A stretch of DNA of 64,000 nucleotides, taken from NCBI GenBank assembly GCA_035515795.1, contig DATJAY010000033.1:38753-102752 (forward strand), read 5' to 3'. The notes below the pieces were generated by a model. That model made no database searches. It was not told the DNA's origin and worked only from the letters and a program-made list of their open reading frames with translations. Below, piece by piece: positions 44,977 through 53,293 of the stretch. Positions within the stretch are counted from its first letter, which is position 1. Each line of letters starts with the position of its first letter. The translations under genes and the position numbers were made by a program. The DNA comes from Candidatus Acidiferrales bacterium (lineage in GTDB: Bacteria > Bacteroidota > Ignavibacteria > Kryptoniales > JAKASW01).

Positions 44977-45552
44977 TTAATCAGATGGTGGTACAAAGCA
45001 TTTTCGGCATCGAGCCTCGTAAATGTCTTTTGCACCGACCAAAACCCGTTCACCCGACTGCGTTTTCCTTTGTGTGCGGTCGGCCGGATTCCCGCAAACG
45101 ACGCAAATCGCAAGAGTCTTAGTGATATACTCCGCAACGGCGAGAAGCTGCGGCATCGGTTCGAACGGCTTTCCTCGGTAATCCTGATCGAGTCCCGCCA
45201 CGATCACTCTTTTTCCTGCCGAGGCCATCGATTCGCAGATTTCTATTAAATCCATCTTGAAGAACTGGCCTTCATCTATTCCAACCACGTGTGCATCTTT
45301 TGAAAGAGAAGGTATTTCCAGTGCGGAATCGACGACGACGGATTTTAATCTGTCGTCACTGTGAGAGACAATGTGGTCGTCGCTATAACGTTTGTCTATC
45401 CGGGGCTTGAAGATCGCCACATTCTGGCGTGCAATCTCGGCGCGACGCAAACGTCGAATCAGCTCTTCCGTTTTTCCGCTGAACATACAACCGCATATTA
45501 CCTCAATCCATCCCGTCTCGCGCGGGGCATAATGCAGACTAATCTCTTCCAT
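44977..45552 (-). CDS. tdk: Thymidine kinase
   Basis: The 191-residue type II thymidine kinase phosphorylates thymidine with ATP. Walker A is [13 protein letters not shown], Walker B is [10 protein letters not shown] (with the catalytic Glu), and a lasso region has structural-zinc cysteines CVVCG ... CRKC. The region [14 protein letters not shown] is also conserved. It starts 14 bases inside the end of cdd and is 7 bases before the BMP gene, so it is tightly embedded in the nucleoside salvage operon. Confidence 0.95.
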   Translation of the reverse strand: MEEISLHYAPRETGWIEVICGCMFSGKTEELIRRLRRAEIARQNVAIFKPRIDKRYSDDHIVSHSDDRLKSVVVDSALEIPSLSKDAHVVGIDEGQFFKMDLIEICESMASAGKRVIVAGLDQDYRGKPFEPMPQLLAVAEYITKTLAICVVCGNPADRTQRKTQSGERVLVGAKDIYEARCRKCFVPPSD

Positions 45553-45955
45553 TTGATAGTATTTTTGCCGTAAATGCTTGAGGGAGCAATGAGGAAAGCT
45601 TTTCCTTTTTCACATCGCCTTTTCTATTTGTCATGTAAATCTCAATATCGCCGGCAAGCTCGAGCATAACCTGTCTGCATGCGCCGCAGGGCGGGCAGAA
45701 ATCCTCTGCGTCAGAAACGATAGCCATCCTTTTGAATTTTGATTCACCCGAAGCAATTGCCTTCCACAGCACTATTCTCTCCGCGCACATGGAAAGTCCG
45801 TAGCTGCTCGATTCTATGTTGAAGGCTGAATAAATTTTTCCGGCTTCTGTTTCGATTGCGGCCCCGACTCTGAAATGAGAAAATGCAGGTTCTGATTTTT
45901 TGTGCGCACTCTTTGCAGCTTCGATCAGTTCGGGAATTGATTTGTTGATTGGCAT
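45539..45955 (-). CDS. cdd: Cytidine deaminase
   Basis: The 138-residue zinc enzyme turns cytidine into uridine and is the first gene of the nucleoside operon. The zinc motifs are MCAERIVLW (Cys and the proton-shuttle Glu) and [11 protein letters not shown] (two Cys). [25 protein letters not shown] precedes them. ATG 45955 (residue 13 of the longest frame) was chosen because the first 12 residues are not family-like; the ribosome-binding site is weak. It overlaps tdk by 14 bases. Confidence 0.93.
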   Translation of the reverse strand: MPINKSIPELIEAAKSAHKKSEPAFSHFRVGAAIETEAGKIYSAFNIESSSYGLSMCAERIVLWKAIASGESKFKRMAIVSDAEDFCPPCGACRQVMLELAGDIEIYMTNRKGDVKKEKLSSLLPQAFTAKILSNGRD

Positions 45956-46089
45956 CTCGAAAAATATACCTGCGGGTGTCCTCAAAATCAAGGATTTCGT
46001 GAATTCATGCGACGCGTCAAAATGTTGGGAGATGAATTTTTAAATCTCGATTTGTCCTGATAGGGATATTCCCCGATGGCTTTGATTTC

Positions 46090-48174
46090 TTACTCGTGAT
46101 TTTTGAAGGTCCATCTATAGATGGTGGGAAAGCTTAATCCCCTCTCAAAATCTGAAGAAAAGTAAAGAGTGTGGTCTGCAACATTTATGTCCATGATGTT
46201 CCCGTGGACTGAAAATAATTTTATTGGCTGATCGTCGCCGCGTTGAGACCATATGCTCGTCGAATCGCCATCTTCAGATGTTGCATAAAACTCCTCTCCG
46301 TCTGCGGATATCGCCGACGCATGTAGCACAGTCCGGTGTGTCTGCAAATTGCGAGTTGCTGGATTGTAAGTTGCGATCGAGTTTGCGCCGTTCAACGAAT
46401 CTATAAGAAGGACGATTTCTTTCGTGGAACTGCCTGCGAATTTTTTCTCGACATTGAAAGTCTCCTGAGTAATCTTAAAAGGAAGGATATTCATACTGTC
46501 GACGACGGGAATTTGTCTTTCCCTCAGGTCGACAATGAACAATTTTCCTCCCGTTATGAAAGATCCTAAGTCTCCATCGCGGCTTACCGAACAATTCGTC
46601 CCGGCAAAAAACCTTGTGCCGTACTCCGTCCTGAAGCTGACGACAATTCGGTTTTCGTCCGTTGTTTCAATTCCTGAATTCTCTCCTTTTTCGTCGATGG
46701 ATACGCGATAGCAATTTTCCGGTGGATCAAGGAAGTTCGGGTCCGAGCCTGACTTTATGACGTAGTTTTGCGATGTAGAATCTAAACCGACATATTCCAG
46801 CTTGTTTCCGAATACGGCAGGACTGAAGGCGACGCTTCTCAATTGGTCTCCGCTCAGTACCGGTACGGCGGGGACCGTAGATGTCATATCTGATGTGCCG
46901 GCGTAGAGCGTAATGGTAACTGCCGCTATGATTGCAGTCGTGATGCTCATTCGAACTGCCAGCAAATGTTTTGGCAGATGTCTCATCTGGAAGATGAGGT
47001 AAGCGGCATAAATAGATACAAGGAGGAAAAACCTTTCAAACAGTATGAAAGGTGTTTGGATATTTAGTGAATTCGACAGGAAGGAATGAATCGGCAAGCA
47101 TGCCAGCACATAAAGTACGATAAAGAGCCTCGCAGTAGCCGTCTTCTGTTCTTCAAGCGCCGTCTGCCCGAGACAGATTATTGCGGGCGCCATGAGGACA
47201 AGTTGGTATGACGCCGCAGTGGGCGAGAGGAATAATACGGGAAAGGTTCCCGCCACCAGAGCCTCCCTCGCGTTTTTTTTCTCTATTCCACGATAAAAGA
47301 AGTACGCCGATGGCACCAGGACTAGAGCCTTGAACATAGAAATTGAAAACATGTATCCTCTCGCGGATGCGAAAAGAGGATGAGGATTGAGAGCAGGATC
47401 CAGCAGAAAAATAGTCCTGAGAAAAGACCATGCGGTCTGGTATGAAATCGAAAATGGATTAAGAACTCTGGCATTGAAGTAAAAAGGGAAAACCCGCTGC
47501 AAATAATAGACTATCGTAGATTCGCCGACTAACAGATAAGCGATGGAGAGAAGAATAAGCGACATAAGCAGGAAGTAAATGAATACTTTCCATCGCTTTG
47601 CCAACAGAAAAAGTAATGCGGGAGCTATTGCGAACACTTCAAACGGGAAGATGACCCCGAGGATTGTTCCGGATGCTCTCTCGGCACTTATGGAGAAGGC
47701 GAGAAATGCCAGCGCAAAAAAAAGAGAAACTATGATGAAAGGTTCTCCCGAACTGAAATTTGTCGCAAGGGCAAACGAGGAGCTCAAGAATACTACGTAC
47801 GCCGTTCTGATAGACGAATTGGCAAGTTTTGCGGAAACGTGAACGAGAAGGACAAACGCGGCGATGTTGATTGCGGTCAAGATGAATTTTGAAAAGCCGG
47901 CAGGAGCGACGGCAAGAATAGTGTCAATCAAAAACGAAGCAGGAGTTGAGGAAGCAACGGAGAATATTCTTGTCGATAATCCGCTGGTATCCACGAGCTG
48001 TTGAAAATCTGGGAAGCGGTAAAACAGAACCGGATCCGTGCCGTGAAGAATGTTTCTGCCGGCGACATAAAACGCGATGAAATCCCCTTCGACTTTGAAA
48101 AAGCCTGGAAGAATGCCGTAAAGAATTATGAACAGTGAAGAAGCGAAAACAAAAATTCTCGCGAAGAGACGCAT
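46090..48174 (-). CDS. GT87-like multi-helix membrane protein with beta-propeller-like C-terminus
   Basis: The 694-residue product has about ten to eleven hydrophobic helices in residues 1-420. The start is a signal anchor and then FIAFYVAGRNILHGTDPVLFY, a pattern of the mannosyltransferase GT87/DUF2029 group (polyprenyl-phosphate-dependent, Asp in the first loop). After the last helix (near 420) about 270 residues carry short beta-rich repeats (LFIVDLREROI-like and NIMDINVADHTLYFSSDFERG), resembling a beta-propeller. No named donor or acceptor can be assigned. It is a single gene with a poor ribosome-binding site. Confidence 0.65.
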   Translation of the reverse strand: MRLFARIFVFASSLFIILYGILPGFFKVEGDFIAFYVAGRNILHGTDPVLFYRFPDFQQLVDTSGLSTRIFSVASSTPASFLIDTILAVAPAGFSKFILTAINIAAFVLLVHVSAKLANSSIRTAYVVFLSSSFALATNFSSGEPFIIVSLFFALAFLAFSISAERASGTILGVIFPFEVFAIAPALLFLLAKRWKVFIYFLLMSLILLSIAYLLVGESTIVYYLQRVFPFYFNARVLNPFSISYQTAWSFLRTIFLLDPALNPHPLFASARGYMFSISMFKALVLVPSAYFFYRGIEKKNAREALVAGTFPVLFLSPTAASYQLVLMAPAIICLGQTALEEQKTATARLFIVLYVLACLPIHSFLSNSLNIQTPFILFERFFLLVSIYAAYLIFQMRHLPKHLLAVRMSITTAIIAAVTITLYAGTSDMTSTVPAVPVLSGDQLRSVAFSPAVFGNKLEYVGLDSTSQNYVIKSGSDPNFLDPPENCYRVSIDEKGENSGIETTDENRIVVSFRTEYGTRFFAGTNCSVSRDGDLGSFITGGKLFIVDLRERQIPVVDSMNILPFKITQETFNVEKKFAGSSTKEIVLLIDSLNGANSIATYNPATRNLQTHRTVLHASAISADGEEFYATSEDGDSTSIWSQRGDDQPIKLFSVHGNIMDINVADHTLYFSSDFERGLSFPTIYRWTFKNHE

Positions 48175-48276
48175 TAGTTTCTAAGTTCTAAATCTCAAAG
48201 AAATTCAAAATATTGAAGCTCAACGGAACTGGTTATCTCCTTCATGGATTTTTGCATTTTCAACAATAGTTAAAAT

Positions 48277-49515
48277 CTAGGAATTTGGATTTAGAGCTTT
48301 ATTCGTAAGGGTGAAAACAGTTATTTCTGGCGGGCAGTTGACGCGCACCGGCAGACCCACCGTTCCGATTCCCCGGCTGACATAGAGAAGGGAGTCGCCG
48401 CGGCGGTACTTCCCGGAAATGTATTGAGAAGCTAATGCCGCCGGCGTCAGTTTCACGCCGAGGAAATCGACGAGGACAATCTGTCCTCCATGCGTATGTC
48501 CGCTTAACATTATGTCAAACTTTCCGGCAACCGCTGTCTCGAAGTAATACGGCTTGTGGCAGAGCATGATCCTCGCTGTATCCAGCGAAGTCGCTTCGAA
48601 AGAGACTTTTCTGAAGTTTGCATGTTTGCCGTCGTCGACTCCCGAGAGCATCAGCTTTGCTCCGTTGATCTCTAGTTCCTCGGTCTCATTTCGCAGGACC
48701 TTCATTCCGATGTTGCGCACTTTTTCAGTGATTATGTCGGGGTCGCCGAAAAAGTCGTGATTGCCGAGGCAGGTGTAAATTCCGTATTTTGATTTCAGAC
48801 CGGTGAACGCTCTGACGAACGGAAATATTTCTTCGGTCTTAGATGTAACGAAGTCGCCTGGAATGAAAATGATATCCGGGTTGAGATTATTGATTGCCTC
48901 GGTGTACTTTAACATGTCTTCTTCGAGCATATACATCCCGACGTGGACATCACTTATCATTGCAATTCGTAATCCGTCAAGCTGCTTGGGCAGATTGCTC
49001 GTCGGCAGTTTGATATTCTCTATTTTGTATTCTTCGCGGGTGTAAATACTATGGAGGGAGCCTGCAAACGTGTAGGCACCGACACCCATCGTCGCGGTTT
49101 TTATAAATGATCGTCGGGATTGTGTTCCAACGGGTTTCTTCTCTAAACTCGATATGTCCATGATGCGTAGTGCCTTATCCTTTCTTACTCGTCCAATAAT
49201 CTTGATCACGAGTCTAATTGGAACTACGATCAGAGCTGCAAAAAGTATCGCGAGACTGAGGGTCTCGTACGCGTAGTACGGCCACATTATGAATTTCCGC
49301 ATGAAACCGTGGTAGAAAAGCTGCGGAATGTAATATATGAATGCTATGGGCAGGTTCACCAGGATGAAAATGAGAGGAAGGTAAAGTCCTCGGAAATTTT
49401 TGTTTGTATTCCGGTCGAAGATGTACTTTACAGCAACGCTATAAAGGGCAATCTGGGAACAAATTATAAACAGAATCAGAATGAATCTGAAAATATGAAA
49501 TGGTGCGTCGGGCAT
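48277..49515 (-). CDS. Membrane-anchored metallophosphoesterase
   Basis: The 412-residue protein starts with four hydrophobic helices (to about 115). These are followed by SRRSFIK (RR at 134-135), a twin-arginine-like motif with a short hydrophobic stretch. The calcineurin-like domain then follows, with metal motifs ISDVHVG, FIPGDFV, CLGNHDFFGD and MLSGHTHGGQ. Similar YkuE-type enzymes are secreted phosphoesterases of unknown or lipid-related substrate. ATG 49515 was chosen over 49551 because AGGA precedes it. An internal Tat-like motif behind four helices is unusual and may be a leftover of a gene fusion. Confidence 0.85.
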   Translation of the reverse strand: MPDAPFHIFRFILILFIICSQIALYSVAVKYIFDRNTNKNFRGLYLPLIFILVNLPIAFIYYIPQLFYHGFMRKFIMWPYYAYETLSLAILFAALIVVPIRLVIKIIGRVRKDKALRIMDISSLEKKPVGTQSRRSFIKTATMGVGAYTFAGSLHSIYTREEYKIENIKLPTSNLPKQLDGLRIAMISDVHVGMYMLEEDMLKYTEAINNLNPDIIFIPGDFVTSKTEEIFPFVRAFTGLKSKYGIYTCLGNHDFFGDPDIITEKVRNIGMKVLRNETEELEINGAKLMLSGVDDGKHANFRKVSFEATSLDTARIMLCHKPYYFETAVAGKFDIMLSGHTHGGQIVLVDFLGVKLTPAALASQYISGKYRRGDSLLYVSRGIGTVGLPVRVNCPPEITVFTLTNKALNPNS

Positions 49516-49700
49516 CTCTAGAGTTTTCCTTTCATATTTATAATTTAACACGTACGGGATATTAATGGTAGGCAGGAAAAGGTGTCAGGCTTCATCAATT
49601 GGATCTTAGCTGAAACGTAATCGCTGATCTTTAGTTTTGACTTTTGCAATTCCGCCTGGTTATATTGAGCTTTCGAGTCAACCAGCAAGAGAGGCAGTCT

Positions 49701-51014
49701 ATGAGCGCTGAACCACAAATCCTGCGCACGAGATCTTCGGTGAAAAAATTCTTCGGCAGTTTCCATCCGTCATTCTGGGTTGCAAATTCACTCGAGCTCT
49801 TCGAGAGGCTGGCTTATTACGCCCAGGCCGCGGTTATGAGCATATTCCTCCGCGATTACCTGAACTTCAACGAAATCGACGCGACCACATTATCGTCTAT
49901 CTTCGGGCTTCTCGTCTACCTTCTTCCCATTTTCGCGGGGACGTTCGCCGACAAATACGGATTCCGCAAGGCATTCTCATTCGCATTTCTCGTGATGGCG
50001 ATAGGATATTTCCTGATCGGCGCAATCGGTTCTCCGTTTTTCAGACCGCTCATCCATGATATGTCGCTCTTCTGGCTTATAGTTGCCGTGCTGGTATTTA
50101 CTTCCGTCGGCGAGTCGTTCATTAAGCCGTCTGTCCTCGGGACGGTTGCATTCTCCACAAATCGTGAGACGAAATCGCTCGGCTACGCGATCTACTATAC
50201 TCTGGTGAACGTGGGCGGCGCGACCGGGCCGGTCATAGCATATTTCGTCAGAAGTATTGTCGGGATCCAGTGGGTATATATGGTTTCGGCACTGAGTTGT
50301 GCCATGATGCTTGCTGGAACTATATTGTTTTACCGCGTACCTGAATCTGCGACGGCTATCAAGCAGCCTTCGGTAAAGACGAAACTTGCGGACATGGCCA
50401 GGGTTTTGATCAACGCGCGCTTCATGGTGTTCCTCCTGATCTTTTCTTTGTACTGGGTGACGTTCTGGCAGATCTTTATTACGCTCCCTTATTACATAAC
50501 CGACTTCATTGCCAGAAAAGCTCCGTTCGACTTGATCGAATCGATAGACGCATGGTCGATAATCTTTTTGCAGGTCGTCATCAATAGATTGACGAAAAAA
50601 ATGCCGCCGATTACCGCTATCGTACTGGGATTTTTTGTTTCGTCACTGTGCTGGTTTGTAATAGCGGCACGGCCGAGTATTCCCGGCGTAATTGCTGCCA
50701 TGGTTGTGTGGTCGCTCGGAGAGATGTCGATGGCGCCGCGTTACTACGAATACATTGCGGATCAAGCTCCGAGAGGGCAGGAGGCGCTCTTCCAGGGTTA
50801 TGCATTTCTCCCGATTGCGCTCGGATATTTTGCGGGCGGTATTTTCGGAGGACGACTCTATGCATCGCTTGCAAAGCCTGCCATCGGCGAGCCTAACCCG
50901 GCGGAGTTTTGGATTGTGTTCGGCATTATCGGGATTATCGGTACTGTGTTGATGGTCGCGTATAATTGGTATCTCACGAGAAAAAAGCGTTCTGAGACTG
51001 CGCCGAGTAGTTGA
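49701..51014 (+). CDS. MFS transporter (peptide-transporter-like)
   Basis: The 437-residue protein has about 12 hydrophobic helices. The start SFWVANSLELFERLAYYAQAAVMSIFLRDYL resembles POT/PTR proteins, whose first helix holds ExxERxxYY (here ELFERLAYY). The A-like loop GTFADKYGFRKAF follows helix 2, and a signature GESFIKPSVLGTVA is in helix 4. ERxxYY suggests proton-coupled uptake of peptides, but the second half of the signature is less clear. ATG 49701 has GAGAGG before it; the longer frame lacks a site. Confidence 0.85.
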   Translation: MSAEPQILRTRSSVKKFFGSFHPSFWVANSLELFERLAYYAQAAVMSIFLRDYLNFNEIDATTLSSIFGLLVYLLPIFAGTFADKYGFRKAFSFAFLVMAIGYFLIGAIGSPFFRPLIHDMSLFWLIVAVLVFTSVGESFIKPSVLGTVAFSTNRETKSLGYAIYYTLVNVGGATGPVIAYFVRSIVGIQWVYMVSALSCAMMLAGTILFYRVPESATAIKQPSVKTKLADMARVLINARFMVFLLIFSLYWVTFWQIFITLPYYITDFIARKAPFDLIESIDAWSIIFLQVVINRLTKKMPPITAIVLGFFVSSLCWFVIAARPSIPGVIAAMVVWSLGEMSMAPRYYEYIADQAPRGQEALFQGYAFLPIALGYFAGGIFGGRLYASLAKPAIGEPNPAEFWIVFGIIGIIGTVLMVAYNWYLTRKKRSETAPSS

Positions 51015-51278
51015 ACCATGATCGAGCAGTTTATGATTGGAGCGGGGAAACAAGAAGGCGCATCGGCAAGCTTGCCTTTTGTACGTCGTCACTTTATATT
51101 CTGTGAGGTCATTGTCCGCAAGCTGGCTATGGTAAACGCGTCGTAAATTTGTAGCAGAGAATCGGTGAGGTTATTCGCAATCTCACGTGCCACCCGGGTT
51201 GTTGTGAGCATCGACGGACGGACCAGGGAGCTCCACTTATATTTGTAGTTTGCTTTAACTTACATATAAGGAGGGAAC

Positions 51279-51845
51279 ATGGTACAAGTCAAAGGGTCTG
51301 CAGTTAGCGACGCGGTCAAAGCCGTCAAGAATAATTTCGGAGAGCAGGCATATAACACCATCCTCGGAATGTTGAAGGACGAAACGAGGGCAATATTCGA
51401 AAAAGGATCCATCATGCAGGTGAGTTGGTATTCTTTGGATGCTTTTGTCGAGTTTCTCGAAATGGATTTGAAAGTGACTGCGCACGGCGACGAGAAAGAG
51501 TTAATCAAGCGATCGGAGGCGGTGATCGAGCGGGAGCTAAGCGGGATTTATAAATTGTTCGTGAGATTGGGATCGCCCGGGTTTGTGCTCAATCGAATCA
51601 TGACTGTCCACCAGACGTATTTTCAAGGAGTGAACGTCGAGGTCTCTGAGCAGACTGCGGGTAGGGCTGTATTAAGGTATACTGGATTTGAAAAACGTCA
51701 CCGCATAATAGGCTACAGCATCATCGGGTTCTTCCGCAAAGCTTTGGAGATTTCCGGAGCCCAGGATGTCAGGGCCGAATTTACAACCGCAATCGAGGAA
51801 GGTAAAGGATTTTGCGAGCTGGTTCTCTGGTGGAGCGGCAAATAG
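51279..51845 (+). CDS. TIGR02265/DUF2378-like protein, copy 1
   Basis: The 188-residue cytoplasmic protein is of unknown function. Motifs are VSWYSLDAFVEFLEMDL, SGIYKLFVRLGSPGFVL and TGFEKRHRIIGYSIIGFF, ending in EGKGFCELVLWW. The layout of a W-Y start, an RLGSP centre and a C-terminal Cys-Glu-Leu-Trp end recalls the TIGR02265/DUF2378 family, found mostly in Myxococcota; distant V4R or heme-NO-binding-like folds are an alternative. SD AAGGAGG lies before ATG 51279. A second copy, more than half identical and gap-free, follows 97 bp later, so the pair arose by tandem duplication. Confidence 0.6.
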   Translation: MVQVKGSAVSDAVKAVKNNFGEQAYNTILGMLKDETRAIFEKGSIMQVSWYSLDAFVEFLEMDLKVTAHGDEKELIKRSEAVIERELSGIYKLFVRLGSPGFVLNRIMTVHQTYFQGVNVEVSEQTAGRAVLRYTGFEKRHRIIGYSIIGFFRKALEISGAQDVRAEFTTAIEEGKGFCELVLWWSGK

Positions 51846-51942
51846 CGGGAAGGCAACTTTGTATTGCCGGTGAATGTTAGTCCATTGTAACGAAGACTTG
51901 ACTGAGTTGAGAATTGGTGCTGTTTATGGATAAAGAGGATCT

Positions 51943-52509
51943 ATGATTGAAATAAAAGGATCGGTAGTGAACGACACGATCAATTCAGTTAAGAAGCACT
52001 ACGGACAGGAAGCATACAATACCGTTGTGGGTCTTCTGAAGGGGGTAGCTCGGGAGGTATTTGAAAAAGGACCAATTGCGCCGACAAGTTGGTATCCTCT
52101 CGATGCGTTCGTTGAGTTTCTGGAATTGGATCTGAAGGTAACGGCAAATGGGAACGAAGAGGAGTTGATCAAGCGGTCGGAGGTACTGTTCGAGCAGGAG
52201 CTGACCGGAATTTATAGAGCGTTTCTGAAATTGGGGACACCTGAATTCGTGTTACGAGTTATCTCCACTGTCAACCGAACATATTTTCGGGGACTGGCTA
52301 TTGAGGCAAGTCTGCCCGCCGCGGGGAAAGCAGTCCTGAAGTACATAGGATTTGAAAGACGTCATCGGCTCGTCGGCCTCAGCATCATCGGGTTTTACCG
52401 CAAGGCTCTGTCGATCTCCGGAGCAAAAGATATAAAAGCGGAGTTCACGACTCCGATCGAAGACGACAAAGGATATTGCGAGTTAGTTCTCAGCTGGACT
52501 GCGAAGTAG
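51943..52509 (+). CDS. TIGR02265/DUF2378-like protein, copy 2
   Basis: The second 188-residue paralog aligns with copy 1 without gaps. The shared core is TSWYPLDAFVEFLELDLKV, ELIKRSE, LTGIYRAFLKLGTPEFVL, YIGFERRHRLVGLSIIGFYRKAL and GYCELVLSW. It starts at ATG 51943 with AGAGG upstream. No partner gene is evident after it, so duplication of a single-gene unit is likely. The invariant W-Y and C-E-L residues are the first to test for a ligand site. Confidence 0.6.
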   Translation: MIEIKGSVVNDTINSVKKHYGQEAYNTVVGLLKGVAREVFEKGPIAPTSWYPLDAFVEFLELDLKVTANGNEEELIKRSEVLFEQELTGIYRAFLKLGTPEFVLRVISTVNRTYFRGLAIEASLPAAGKAVLKYIGFERRHRLVGLSIIGFYRKALSISGAKDIKAEFTTPIEDDKGYCELVLSWTAK

Positions 52510-52767
52510 CAGGAGGTCGTTGGGGGGCAGGTGTTTCTTTGATAGTGCTATGTTATGTGTGATTCGCCCTGGAGCATCATCTTGATTTTCTTGGGGTTGG
52601 GATTTAGTATTTTATGAGGAAAATATTAGGAAGATGGGCTCGTGACGCATGGAGGGTGTGACAACCAAGGTGGTAATCCCCAGCGCGGAATAACGGCGAG
52701 AGGCAAGGTGCCTTGGAGAACCCATGTATCTCTCAGCGCACTTAAAAATAAGGAGCTACTTTAGTCC

Positions 52768-53136
52768 ATGAAAATCCTCAGGAACATTATCTCGGTGCTG
52801 TTAGGGTACCTTGTATATGCGCTGAGTGCGGTCCTTTTATATCAACTCCCGCATATCGATCCTCATGCAAACCCAGCTACCAGATTCTTGATATTTTCTA
52901 TTTTGTACGGGCTTCTCTTTTCATTCATAGGCGGATTCCTGACCCAGCTCCTGTCAAAATCATCCAACCTGAAAATAAATTACGTACTAGCTTTGATCCT
53001 GGCGGGATTTGCTGCAATATCTTATGTCATGACGACGGGAAATCATTATTCACAAATTGCCTCGATATTATTATTTGCACCGAGCTCTCTAATCGGAGGC
53101 TGGTACTTTTTGAAAAGAAAACAAGAAAGAAATTGA
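52768..53136 (+). CDS. Small four-helix membrane protein
   Basis: A 122-residue hypothetical membrane protein with four hydrophobic helices: LRNIISVLLGYLVYALSAVLL, FLIFSILYGLLFSFIGGFL, YVLALILAGFAAISYVM and QIASILLFAPSSLIGGWYF. It ends in a basic tail (KRKQERN). AAGGAG lies about 12 bases before ATG 52768. It stands alone 258 bp after the tandem paralogs; that gap holds a weak inverted repeat CCAAGG ... CCTTGG and nothing else recognised. No function can be assigned. Confidence 0.6.
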   Translation: MKILRNIISVLLGYLVYALSAVLLYQLPHIDPHANPATRFLIFSILYGLLFSFIGGFLTQLLSKSSNLKINYVLALILAGFAAISYVMTTGNHYSQIASILLFAPSSLIGGWYFLKRKQERN

Positions 53137-53293
53137 ACTGATGGTCGTTGCAGTTGCGGCCGGGGTTTATATATTTGCATTTTACGAAGCGGGGGAATAA
53201 ATTCTGCAAAAATTTGGATAGGTAAGAAGAAGCACGAAGCGGAATAATCAAGAGATTCAGAAGCACCAGAAAATATTTGCAGGGAGAGTCGAA

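Noticed and set aside
51061..51080. Terminator after the MFS gene (GGCAAGCTTGCC then TTTT)
   Set aside because: Palindrome has no loop and only a short T-run; too weak to list.
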